DNA from: JABIBU01 sp964464685
Lineage (GTDB): Bacteria; Patescibacteriota; Patescibacteriia; Magasanikbacterales; UBA922
Assembly (NCBI GenBank): GCA_964464685.1
Contig: CAYXGV010000027.1
Span: 1-14,820 of the forward strand
Direction: 5' to 3'
DNA: 14,820 nucleotides
The first letter of the stretch is position 1, and each line of letters begins with the position of its first letter. Below are positions 1-6,824 of the stretch, one piece after another. A program made the translations under genes and the position numbers. The notes under the pieces were generated by a model. That model made no database searches. It saw only the letters and a list, made by a program, of their open reading frames with translations, and was not told the origin of the DNA.

Positions 1-62
1 CAGCTGGTTAGAGCACCTGCTTTGCAAGCAGGGGGTCAGGAGTTCGAATCTCCTCGGGTCCA
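1..62 (+). tRNA. tRNA-Ala(TGC), 5' end cut by the window edge
   Basis: The window opens inside the D arm (CAGCTGGTTAGAGC). The anticodon arm CTGCT-TTGCAAG-CAG gives anticodon TGC, hence alanine. The T arm has GGAGTTCGAATCTCC. The 3' acceptor strand CGGGTCC is followed by discriminator A at 62, and the next bases (CTG) show that CCA is not encoded. The first roughly 14 nt lie outside the window. The gene starts a + strand tRNA cluster with tRNA-Phe 55 nt downstream. Confidence 0.95.
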
Positions 63-117
63 CTGGGACTAGATTCTAAAAGATTAGTTCCAATTTACTG
101 GTTCTACCAACGGAAAA

Positions 118-416
118 GCCGAGGTAGCTCAGTGGTAGAGCAGTGGACTGAATTTTCGGTCCCTTTTGGAGTAATCCAAATGAAAAACTGGGTGAATTCG
201 GGGAAACCTTTAACAATGGCAATCCCGAGCCAAGCTCTGATGGGTATAATTTTCAGAGAAGGTGTAGAGACTAGTGGGTGAGTCCCAACGATAATCCCAC
301 ATAAGCGCCCAGCCCCCGATGTACATCGGGGTGAAGATATAGTCCATGCCTTTTGGAAACATTAGGAAGAGGAAAGGAAAATCCTCGTGTCGTGAGTTCA
401 ATTCTCACCCTCGGCA
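118..416 (+). tRNA. tRNA-Phe(GAA) interrupted by a group I intron
   Basis: The exons are 118-149 and 377-416. Joined, they give a 72-nt tRNA: acceptor GCCGAGG/CCTCGGC, D arm GCTC-AGTGGTA-GAGC, anticodon loop CTGAAAA (anticodon GAA, phenylalanine), T arm GTGAG-TTCAATT-CTCAC, and discriminator A at 416. CCA is not encoded (CT follows). The break lies between U33 and G34. The spliced anticodon stem GTGGA/TCCTC has one U-U mismatch at pair 28-42, which is odd for tRNA-Phe; TCCAC would pair perfectly. Without splicing the gene cannot make a tRNA, so splicing of the intron (150-376) must be efficient if this is the only tRNA-Phe. The tRNA lies between tRNA-Ala and a protein gene. Confidence 0.93.
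150..376 (+). ncRNA. Group I self-splicing intron in tRNA-Phe (IC3-like)
   Basis: This 227-nt intron has no ORF of its own. The 5' exon end GGACU (145-149) pairs with GGUCC (158-162), giving P1 with the obligatory U-G at the splice site. UUUUC (153-157) pairs with the first five bases of exon 2, GAAAA (377-381), giving P10. The last intron base is G376. Core landmarks in order are CGGGGAAACC (P5 area), GGCAATCCCGAGCCAAGC (199-217), AGGTGTAGAGACTAG, and GAAGATATAGTCC near 333 (P7 3' strand). The P4-P6 segment closely resembles the cyanobacterial tRNA-Leu(UAA) intron as I remember it, hence IC3-like. The exact splice point could shift by one base because GAA occurs at both junctions; the U-G rule favours 149/150. 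The reaction expected for the family is guanosine-initiated two-step transesterification. Confidence 0.93.
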
Positions 417-417
417 C

Positions 418-446
418 TTGCTTTAAAATTGAACCTACGGTATAAT
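418..446 (+). promoter_or_regulatory. Sigma-70-type promoter of the HTH/LAGLIDADG-like gene
   Basis: TTGCTT (418-423), a 17-nt spacer, then TATAAT (441-446). The predicted start of transcription is near 453, which leaves a leader of about 25 nt before the ATG at 478. The promoter begins 2 nt after the 3' end of tRNA-Phe, so this gene can be transcribed independently of the tRNAs. Confidence 0.75.
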
Positions 447-477
447 AGATTTGTTAAATTTCCGTAGGTTCAATTTT
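425..477. repeat. Perfect 16-bp inverted repeat around the -10 box
   Basis: AAAATTGAACCTACGG (425-440) and CCGTAGGTTCAATTTT (462-477) are perfect reverse complements separated by 21 nt. The left arm fills the -35/-10 spacer and the right arm ends at the base before the ATG at 478. The loop holds the TATAAT box and the predicted transcription start. This placement suits an operator, perhaps for autoregulation by the HTH protein encoded downstream. In RNA only the right arm would be present, so it is not a terminator of this transcript. The operator role is inferred. Confidence 0.8.
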
Positions 478-1161
478 ATGAGACAAGATAAAAATAAAGC
501 ATTAAATTTAAGGAAACAAGGCAAAAGTTATTCTGAAATAGAAAAAGTTTTAGGTGTTCCAAAAAGCACTTTATCATTTTGGCTAAAGGATATACCACTT
601 TCAGCTAGAGCCAAACAGAGGTTAAAACAAAGAGTCTTTGATACTAGTATCAAAGCTCTTATTAATAGAAACAAAAGACAAACAATTATAGCTAAAGAAA
701 AATCAGATAAAATTATTGAAGATTCTGCTAAAACTATCCGAGAAATAAATAAAAAAGAGTTAAAAATATTAGGTATTTCTCTATATTGGGCAGAAGGTTA
801 CAAACAGGGAGTTAGTAAAAAGTGGAAATGTGTTGATTTTTCTAATTCAGATCCAGTAATGATAAAGATAATGATGAGGTTTTTTAGGGAAATTTGCGAA
901 GTCAAAGAAGGCCAATTTAAAATTCAGTTAATGTTGCATAATAATGATTTAAAAAATAAATCTTTACGGTTTTGGCAAAAAATCACAGGTATTCCAGTGA
1001 CACAATTTATGAAAGTTTCTATTATAAATAGTTCCTCCAGTAAACAAAAGCGTGAAAAAAGAATACCATACGGAACAATACATATAAGAATTTACAACAC
1101 AGATTTATTTCATAAAATAATTGGCTGGATAGAGGGTTTAAAATTAAACACCGGAGTGTAG
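478..1161 (+). CDS. HTH protein with a LAGLIDADG-like endonuclease domain, free-standing
   Basis: A 227-residue basic protein. Residues 1-42 form a helix-turn-helix (QGKSYSEIEKVLGVPKSTLS followed by FWL), as in resolvase or homeodomain-like HTHs. After a Lys-rich linker (43-95) comes KILGISLYWAEGYK (96-109), which resembles a LAGLIDADG helix with Glu as the acidic residue, then FSNSDPVMIKIMMRFFRE (121-138), a pattern often seen after such helices. A second, weaker GWIEG lies at 216-220. I infer a homing-endonuclease-like DNA-binding protein; the exact family was not verified. The start at ATG 478 is chosen over TTG 451, because TTG 451 lies before the predicted transcription start at about 453. 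The Shine-Dalgarno is weak (TAGG at 465-468). The gene sits between two tRNA genes, and its last codons and TAG stop lie inside tRNA-Pro (1152-1161). Confidence 0.75.
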   Translation: MRQDKNKALNLRKQGKSYSEIEKVLGVPKSTLSFWLKDIPLSARAKQRLKQRVFDTSIKALINRNKRQTIIAKEKSDKIIEDSAKTIREINKKELKILGISLYWAEGYKQGVSKKWKCVDFSNSDPVMIKIMMRFFREICEVKEGQFKIQLMLHNNDLKNKSLRFWQKITGIPVTQFMKVSIINSSSSKQKREKRIPYGTIHIRIYNTDLFHKIIGWIEGLKLNTGV

Positions 1162-1225
1162 CTCAGTTGGCTAGAGCACTGCGTTTGGGACGCAGGGGTC
1201 GAAGGTTCAAGTCCTTTCACTCCGA
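1152..1225 (+). tRNA. tRNA-Pro(TGG)
   Basis: Acceptor CGGAGTG (1152-1158) pairs with CACTCCG (1218-1224), including the C1-G72 pair typical of bacterial tRNA-Pro. The D arm is GCTC-AGTTGGCTA-GAGC, the anticodon arm CTGCG-TTTGGGA-CGCAG with anticodon TGG, and the T arm AAGG-TTCAAGT-CCTT. Discriminator A is at 1225 and CCA is not encoded. The length is 74 nt. The upstream protein gene ends 10 nt inside this tRNA. Part of the 3' half is repeated downstream (1314-1330 and 1403-1412). Confidence 0.96.
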
Positions 1226-1228
1226 CAG

Positions 1229-1262
1229 AAACCCCCTTTAATTTTTTAGAGGGGGGGTTTTA
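1229..1262 (+). terminator. Intrinsic terminator of tRNA-Pro, copy 1
   Basis: AAACCCCCT (1229-1237) and AGGGGGGGTTTT (1250-1261) form a strong G-C stem with an A/T-rich loop, followed by a short T tract. It starts four bases after the tRNA discriminator. Copy 2 lies downstream in a tandem duplication. Confidence 0.8.
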
Positions 1263-1333
1263 TTTAAAAAATATATAAGGTTCCCCACCCGAGGCGGGTC
1301 CGCCTTGGGCGGAAAGTCCTTTCACTCCGACAG

Positions 1334-1366
1334 AAACCCCCTTTAATTTTTTAGAGGGGGGTTTTA
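1334..1366 (+). terminator. Intrinsic terminator, duplicated copy 2
   Basis: AAACCCCCTTT and AGAGGGGGGTTTT form the same stem as the tRNA-Pro terminator, within the second copy of the tandem repeat. It has no separate gene of its own and is useful only as back-up termination. Confidence 0.75.
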
Positions 1367-1414
1367 TTTAAAAAATATATAAGGTTCCCCGCCCAAGGCG
1401 GGTCACTCCGACTA

Positions 1415-1447
1415 AAAACATCTTGCTATTAAACAAGATGTTTTTTA
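1415..1447. terminator. Bidirectional terminator between the tRNA cluster and the antiporter gene
   Basis: AAAACATCTTG (1415-1425) pairs with CAAGATGTTTT (1433-1443), with loop CTATTAA and T/A runs on both sides. It can stop transcripts from the tRNA cluster (+) and from the convergent antiporter gene (-), whose stop codon is at 1476. Confidence 0.88.
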
Positions 1448-1475
1448 TTTACTTTTTTATAATTAAATAAATTTA

Positions 1476-3173
1476 TTAATCACCATGTGCCCCCATTGTA
1501 AACCTCAATTTCATTTCTTCTTTTTGTTCTTTTTTCAAATTTTTAAAAGTACGTTTGGTCCAAGGTTGATCACGCAAAACCTCGGCAATCCATTGCCCAC
1601 CCAAAAGATGGGGCATCATAATATAATTGGCTCCGGCCTCATACAAATCATCCAAAAAGATATTGTGATAAAGATTGGCCACAATCAAAGTCTTTTCATT
1701 TAATCTTTTAATATGTTTGATCATCGTCTTTTGATCGTCAGCTTCGGGAATAGTAGAAATAATTAATTTGGCTTTTTCTAGTGGCAAAGAATCTAAAAAT
1801 TCTACATCAGCCACATCACCAAAAAAAGCCGGGATACCACGATGTTTGAGACGAGAAATTGCATCTGGATTGTAGTCAATCACGGCAAATTTAATATGTT
1901 TTTCAGCCAACGCTTCACAAACTTTCCAACCAATCCGATGATAACCTATTACCCAAACCGGAAAACTTTCAATACTTTCTTTATCACGATGTTCTTCTAT
2001 ATTACCAAATTTATTTAATAGTGGTAAAATCTTGCGATAAATTTCTTCATTGTAGGTTATTAGATAAGATGAAACCACAATGGTAATCAAGGCCACAGTA
2101 GTCAAAATAGCTAATTCAGAACCATGCAAATAACCCAACTCTTGACCTTTAAAAATTAAAATAAAACCGAATTCACTAACTTGAGCTGCCGTCACACCTG
2201 CCAAAAAAGCACTTCGTTTGGTGTATTTTAACCGCCTCATGACTAAATATAATATAATTGGATCAGCAATTAATACAAAGATAGACAAAATTATTGCCGG
2301 AATAATAGCCAACCGCAAATCACCAAGCTGTAATTCACTACCCAAAACCACAAAAAATAAAACAATAAAAAAATCTCTAAGTGGCCTAATCCGGCTACTA
2401 ATCTCAGCCTGATAAACTGACGCGCCCAGAGAAATACCCGCAATTATAGCACCAATTTCTACACTAAATCCAGCCCAATAGACAACACTAGCCACACCAA
2501 AACACCAAGCAATTGTAAAAATAAAAAGCAACTCACCACTTTTGGCTACCTTATCCATAAGACGAGGTAAAAGATATTTGGCCATCAAAAAAACAAAAGC
2601 TACCAAAAACAAACCTTTTATAAAAACCGTGAAAGCTGTCTCATACCACACTCCACCAATATTGGAGGTATTCAAAAATATCATTATAGAAACCGCAATA
2701 ATATCTTGTACCAACAACAACCCAATAACATAACGGCCATAAACTGACTCTAGATCTTTTTTATCGGCTAATAATTTTATTACAATAATTGTACTAGAAA
2801 AAGTAATAGCCACTCCGATAAAAACAGAGGTAATCAAACCAAAACCCAACAACTTCATAATTAGTAATCCCAAAACTGCTGTCACCGTAAACTGAATTCC
2901 ACCACCAATAAGTACGGCTTTACCAACTTTTTTTATGTAATCAAAATTTAAACTAAGACCAACAATAAATAAAAGTAAGACAATACCAAACTGAGCAAAA
3001 GTCTCAAAAAACTCCTCACTACCATTTACTGAATTCAAAAATAAAGGTCCGGCCACCAGCCCAGCAATAATATAAGCAACGATGAGAGGTTGCCTTAACA
3101 TGCGTGTCACAAAAGCAATACTAACAGTAATACCGAGTACAACACTAATTTGTAAAAAAATATTTTCTACCAT
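1476..3173 (-). CDS. CPA2-family cation:proton antiporter with TrkA-N (RCK) domain
   Basis: A 565-residue membrane protein. Residues 1-375 are about a dozen hydrophobic helices typical of Kef/NapA-type exchangers: RQPLIVAYIIAGLVAGP (27-43), the broken-helix motif ITFSSTIIVIKLL (123-135) and GLLLVQDIIAV (151-161). The QD pair at 156-157 matches KefB/KefC-type proteins, whereas electrogenic NapA-type exchangers have DD. Residues 406-520 form a Rossmann TrkA-N domain, with VWVIGYHRIGWKV (407-418; the glycine motif is GYHRIG rather than GYGRIG), an acidic VIDYNP at 431-436, and FFGDV and ISTIPEADDQ further on. The role is K+ or Na+ efflux coupled to H+ entry, gated by a nucleotide or redox ligand. 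The ATG at 3173 has only a weak Shine-Dalgarno. There is no KefF/KefG partner nearby, so the ligand is unknown. Confidence 0.93.
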   Translation of the reverse strand: MVENIFLQISVVLGITVSIAFVTRMLRQPLIVAYIIAGLVAGPLFLNSVNGSEEFFETFAQFGIVLLLFIVGLSLNFDYIKKVGKAVLIGGGIQFTVTAVLGLLIMKLLGFGLITSVFIGVAITFSSTIIVIKLLADKKDLESVYGRYVIGLLLVQDIIAVSIMIFLNTSNIGGVWYETAFTVFIKGLFLVAFVFLMAKYLLPRLMDKVAKSGELLFIFTIAWCFGVASVVYWAGFSVEIGAIIAGISLGASVYQAEISSRIRPLRDFFIVLFFVVLGSELQLGDLRLAIIPAIILSIFVLIADPIILYLVMRRLKYTKRSAFLAGVTAAQVSEFGFILIFKGQELGYLHGSELAILTTVALITIVVSSYLITYNEEIYRKILPLLNKFGNIEEHRDKESIESFPVWVIGYHRIGWKVCEALAEKHIKFAVIDYNPDAISRLKHRGIPAFFGDVADVEFLDSLPLEKAKLIISTIPEADDQKTMIKHIKRLNEKTLIVANLYHNIFLDDLYEAGANYIMMPHLLGGQWIAEVLRDQPWTKRTFKNLKKEQKEEMKLRFTMGAHGD

Positions 3174-3276
3174 AATAATCTTTAAAAGATTAAATCATAA
3201 AAGCATAAAAGCAATCTTACAAATTTGTGTTTTAACACTTTCGTACCTTCGTGCTTTAATGTTTTAATATATTTAT

Positions 3277-3305
3277 ATTATATCACAAAAAATAATTTTT
3301 GTCTG
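3277..3305 (-). promoter_or_regulatory. Putative promoter of the antiporter gene
   Basis: Read on the - strand: CAGACA (3300-3305), a 17-nt spacer, then TATAAT (3277-3282). The predicted start is near 3270, giving a leader of about 97 nt that contains near-repeats such as AAAGCATAAAAG. The -35 box matches the consensus at four of six positions. Confidence 0.55.
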
Positions 3306-3312
3306 TTTATTA

Positions 3313-6300
3313 TTATACTTTTTTTCTACGAACTACAGCTACTGCCACCCCACTCATCCTTTTTAAAAAATTCAACGTACTGCGACCGCGCGCTTTGGCA
3401 AATAGACCAAATAAAATTGAAGTCAGACCACCAGCCGTAGCTGTCAAATATTTTTCTGCCACCTCTTTTTTACTTTGTTCATCTTGAATTTCAACTTTTG
3501 TCACAAAACTTTCCGCTACCCCAGTTTTTTCCACATCACTTTGAGCACGTGGCAAAAGTTGATAACCACTCTTGGTTTGCCCCAATAATCCAACCACACT
3601 TACCAAATCACCAACTTGAAAAAGTTTTTGTTCAATTCCCGCTCCACGTTTAAAATATACTTTTATTTCTTCGGTCCCGTCATCAACAAACATATACGAA
3701 CTTTTTAATTCAGTAATTTCACCATTTATTTTAATTAGACAACCTTCATAAGGTTCTTGTAAATCAGCAATTTCTACGGTCTGAAAAAGCGGGTATCCCA
3801 AATGATCAATAATTTTGATATCATCACGAACAGAAATTTTTATTCTGGTTTCCCCATAAGCCTCGGAAATTTCTCCGGTGACTTCTATCCGATCACCAAT
3901 TTTTAAATCAGGAAAATCTTTTTTATACATATAAACCTGCACTCCAGATGATGAAGAACTAGCTGAATCTGTAATATAAAAATATTGTGAACCTAATATT
4001 CCTGGTTCTACCGCCACTACCCCACTCACCGTTACCTGATCACCAATATCCTCATCCCGCAAACCAGCCAAAGTGGTAGCAATAATTGGTTTAATATATT
4101 TTGATTTAGACACTGTTTGTGTTTTATTTTTTTCTACAACAGCATTAATAATATTTGGTTCTCCCGGAGTAACTGCACTCGTCCATTGCCAAACCTCATT
4201 TTCATCTTGCACATAACTAGCCCCTTCCAAAACTTCATCAAACCTAACTTCTTGTAAAATTGTTCCATCCGGATAAAGCAAACGAACCGAATCACTAGTA
4301 TTATTCAAAGCTAATTTGCTATCTTGCCGGCCACAAACAAAATAACTACCAGCGGAAATAATCGTGCCAGCGGGAAAAGTATAAGCTCGCGAACCACCTT
4401 CTTCATCATCCAATTTAAAATCTGACAAATCAATTTCCTCATCCGTTGGATTGTAAAGTTCAATAAATTCAGTGGTATCTGAACCAACAGGGTTGGGAAT
4501 AAATTCAGAAATTTTAATTTTAAAAATATTATTATCACCATCATAACCGCCCACAAAAGCTAGTCTATTTTTGACTGTAATAATTATTTTTTTCTCAACC
4601 TCGTTTTGACTAGCATCTACCACAATTAATTTTACTGCAAACACTCCTTCATTATTAAATACATGGCTAACAACTAATCCTGATTTTTCTTCACCATCAG
4701 CAAAATCCCAAACAAAACTCATATCTTCATTGTCAGGATCAGTTGTGTCTGATGCATCAAAAATAACTGTCTCACCAACGGCTACTTCAGTATCAGCTTC
4801 AATTGAAACTATTGGCACTACACTTTTACCAACAATAATATTTTCTTTTCCAGCCGTTAATTTAGTTGTCCATTTCCAACCACCCTCATCCAAACGCGCA
4901 TAAGAAGTATCATTGTCAGCACTACCAGAATATTTTACACTATCCACCAAACTACCATTGGGGGCATATAATTTTACCTCATCACCGCCAGTATTATTAA
5001 GCGCAATGCCCGTCATGGTCCGCTTAAAAACAATATAACCACCAGCGGAAATTGAACCTTGCGTAATTTTATATTTACGCGTGCCGGCATCGCTTAATTG
5101 CCAATCTTTGAGATTAATTGTTTCCTTACTAATATTTTTTAATTCAATAAACTCATCTTCGCTGTCACTGCCATTTGGATTGGGTAGTATTTCATTTAAT
5201 ACAATCTTAGCAGAAGTAATAATTTGTTCTATAATTTTGCCATCCTCACTCACCACCGAAATTTGATTTCTTTCACCTTTGGTAACAGTAGAAGTTAAAA
5301 CAAAATCGTAATAATCATTATTACTATCTTGACCATCAATCTTGCGTGCCAAACTCAAAGGATCGCTAGGAGCCACAGCATTATCATTAATATTACCATC
5401 ATCCCAACTACCATAAACTACCCGATCAATTTCTGTACCATCTGGAGCAAATAAAATTATTAAATCCCCAGCATTATTCAAATTACCACTCGGATTTTCT
5501 ATTATTTTAAATCCATGCGACGCGATACTACCACTTAAACTTGTTTTACTTTCACCACCATCTTCCAACCACCAAGCAGATAAATCAATTAGACTATCAG
5601 TATTATTATATAACTCTACAAATTCAACTAATCCGTCGCTGGGATCTGAAACAATTTCATTTATTACCACATCAGATGAATTGAAAGTTATTGAAACAGG
5701 TGTAACCGATCCACCGCCTCCACCGCCACTCGAAGTTGGCTGTTGAACAACTGGTGCAGTAATAACATTGGACGATCTGCGAGTAAGTGTAGTAGTTTCA
5801 ACAAAATCACCTATACCATCAACACTTCGTGCAATAGAATTACCTTTGGCAACGGTTGTATAAGAAGTATTATCAATAATAGTACTAGAAACATTTTTTA
5901 AAATCACAGAATCTCCGCCAGTATTATTTAATTTACTTGATGTAAGCTCAACCACAAAAAATTCCAACCCATCAACCGTACCCGTTAATTCAGCGATCTT
6001 ACCAACCGCGTCAAACAATTCACAACCAGTTAAATCTACACTAGAAGTTGTTGGATTATAAATCTCAATCCACTCATTACCATCATCTGGATTTGGTAAA
6101 AATTCATTTATTTTTAATTCAATTGTCGTTGTTGGAGTTTGGTTATCGGGGTTCGGTGTCTGGTCTTCGCCATCATCTTCATCTTCATTGTCAGTGGAAT
6201 CATCATCTGAATCAGTGGAATCAATGCCCCAATAATTCAACAGCCCAACTGTATTACTATCTGGATGTTCCTGCCAATTATTTTCATCGGTTGCAAGTTC

Positions 6301-6813
6301 AGCCGGATCTTTTCTTTCCAAAGAATAATTTGAAATTGCTTTATAAATAAAAAATTCCTTCTCATCACCATCTTCATCGTTCTTTAAACCTATTGCATCA
6401 TTACCCTCTTTAGATAAACTATGACTCCAAGTAGTATCATAAAGTTTACCACTATAATCAGGAAAAATATTTCTAAATTCTAAATCATTTCTGGCCAAAA
6501 CAGCATATTCTCCAGGATCTATTATAAAAGTATCAGTTTGAGTTGTGGTGGTTATATTGTGATCATATTCCTCATTTACTAAAAACTTCCACTCTTCAAT
6601 GTCAACTGGCTCTTCTGTCCTATTGTAAATTTCTACCCACTGTTGATCCATTTTTTGTGCACAACCCCGAGGACAAATTTCTGTAATAATCACTCTCGGT
6701 ACTAAAGAATCTTCTGAATTAACTGTCTTGCTTAATAAAAAAATCGCCATTACCAAAATAACGAATAAAATGACAGGCCCTCCAATTCGGCGGGCAGGCT
6801 TGGATTTTTGCAT
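3313..6813 (-). CDS. Exported multi-lamin-tail-domain protein with PKD and OB-fold domains
   Basis: A 1166-residue surface protein. A signal or membrane segment lies at about 10-28 after a basic start. Five lamin-tail domains (LTD) follow, each opening with a variant of INEFLPNP...EFIELYNP: about 40-165, 232-345, 381-500, 535-655 and 765-885. A PKD domain lies at 666-748 (FVWDFADGEEKSG). An acidic Asp/Ser/Glu linker lies at 197-217 and a Gly run at 362-368. Two OB-fold-like segments, 910-1000 and 1010-1095 (VTVSGVV...YFYITD), resemble the nucleic-acid-binding OB folds found in extracellular nucleases such as YhcR. The C-terminus has a hydrophobic helix (1122-1140) and ends RRKKV, a likely membrane anchor. 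I see no nuclease catalytic domain. ATG 6813 is chosen because AGGAGG lies 4 nt upstream; a longer reading from 6852 would overlap the RAYT gene. It starts 11 nt after the RAYT stop, so they may be co-transcribed. Adhesion or DNA capture at the surface is inferred. Confidence 0.9.
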   Translation of the reverse strand: MQKSKPARRIGGPVILFVILVMAIFLLSKTVNSEDSLVPRVIITEICPRGCAQKMDQQWVEIYNRTEEPVDIEEWKFLVNEEYDHNITTTTQTDTFIIDPGEYAVLARNDLEFRNIFPDYSGKLYDTTWSHSLSKEGNDAIGLKNDEDGDEKEFFIYKAISNYSLERKDPAELATDENNWQEHPDSNTVGLLNYWGIDSTDSDDDSTDNEDEDDGEDQTPNPDNQTPTTTIELKINEFLPNPDDGNEWIEIYNPTTSSVDLTGCELFDAVGKIAELTGTVDGLEFFVVELTSSKLNNTGGDSVILKNVSSTIIDNTSYTTVAKGNSIARSVDGIGDFVETTTLTRRSSNVITAPVVQQPTSSGGGGGGSVTPVSITFNSSDVVINEIVSDPSDGLVEFVELYNNTDSLIDLSAWWLEDGGESKTSLSGSIASHGFKIIENPSGNLNNAGDLIILFAPDGTEIDRVVYGSWDDGNINDNAVAPSDPLSLARKIDGQDSNNDYYDFVLTSTVTKGERNQISVVSEDGKIIEQIITSAKIVLNEILPNPNGSDSEDEFIELKNISKETINLKDWQLSDAGTRKYKITQGSISAGGYIVFKRTMTGIALNNTGGDEVKLYAPNGSLVDSVKYSGSADNDTSYARLDEGGWKWTTKLTAGKENIIVGKSVVPIVSIEADTEVAVGETVIFDASDTTDPDNEDMSFVWDFADGEEKSGLVVSHVFNNEGVFAVKLIVVDASQNEVEKKIIITVKNRLAFVGGYDGDNNIFKIKISEFIPNPVGSDTTEFIELYNPTDEEIDLSDFKLDDEEGGSRAYTFPAGTIISAGSYFVCGRQDSKLALNNTSDSVRLLYPDGTILQEVRFDEVLEGASYVQDENEVWQWTSAVTPGEPNIINAVVEKNKTQTVSKSKYIKPIIATTLAGLRDEDIGDQVTVSGVVAVEPGILGSQYFYITDSASSSSSGVQVYMYKKDFPDLKIGDRIEVTGEISEAYGETRIKISVRDDIKIIDHLGYPLFQTVEIADLQEPYEGCLIKINGEITELKSSYMFVDDGTEEIKVYFKRGAGIEQKLFQVGDLVSVVGLLGQTKSGYQLLPRAQSDVEKTGVAESFVTKVEIQDEQSKKEVAEKYLTATAGGLTSILFGLFAKARGRSTLNFLKRMSGVAVAVVRRKKV

Positions 6814-6816
6814 AGT

Positions 6817-6822
6817 CCTCCT
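6817..6822 (-). promoter_or_regulatory. Strong Shine-Dalgarno that fixes the LTD protein start
   Basis: AGGAGG on the - strand, 3 nt before the A of the ATG at 6813. It is the only full-consensus ribosome binding site in this stretch; neighbouring genes have weak ones or none. It rules against the ATG at 6852, which lies in the end of the RAYT gene. Confidence 0.88.
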
Positions 6823-6824
6823 AT

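Larger units (their letters stand above)
1209..1412 (+). repeat. Tandem duplication of the tRNA-Pro 3' end plus terminator
   Basis: The segment from AAGTCCTTTCACTCCGACAG (1209-1228) through the terminator, ATATATAAGG and a GC-rich palindromic tail (to 1301) is repeated almost exactly at 1314-1404, offset 105 nt. Copy 1 has seven Gs in the terminator stem, copy 2 six. A third partial copy, TCACTCCGAC, follows at 1403-1412, so the tRNA acceptor 3' sequence occurs three times (1217, 1322, 1403). The tails carry complementary GC-rich pieces (CCGCCTTGGGCGG at 1300-1312 and CCGCCCAAGGCGGG at 1390-1403). This could be replication slippage or the scar of a tRNA-3'-end insertion. Confidence 0.85.

Noticed and set aside
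210..401. A 63-residue - strand ORF across the intron
   Set aside because: It lies over the intron core and exon 2 of tRNA-Phe in antisense and has no protein-like features; the intron has no internal endonuclease gene.
425..477. The inverted repeat as a terminator of tRNA-Phe
   Set aside because: The second arm is followed by ATG and coding sequence rather than a T run ending transcription, and a consensus promoter lies inside it. The TTTT at its end leaves a weak possibility.
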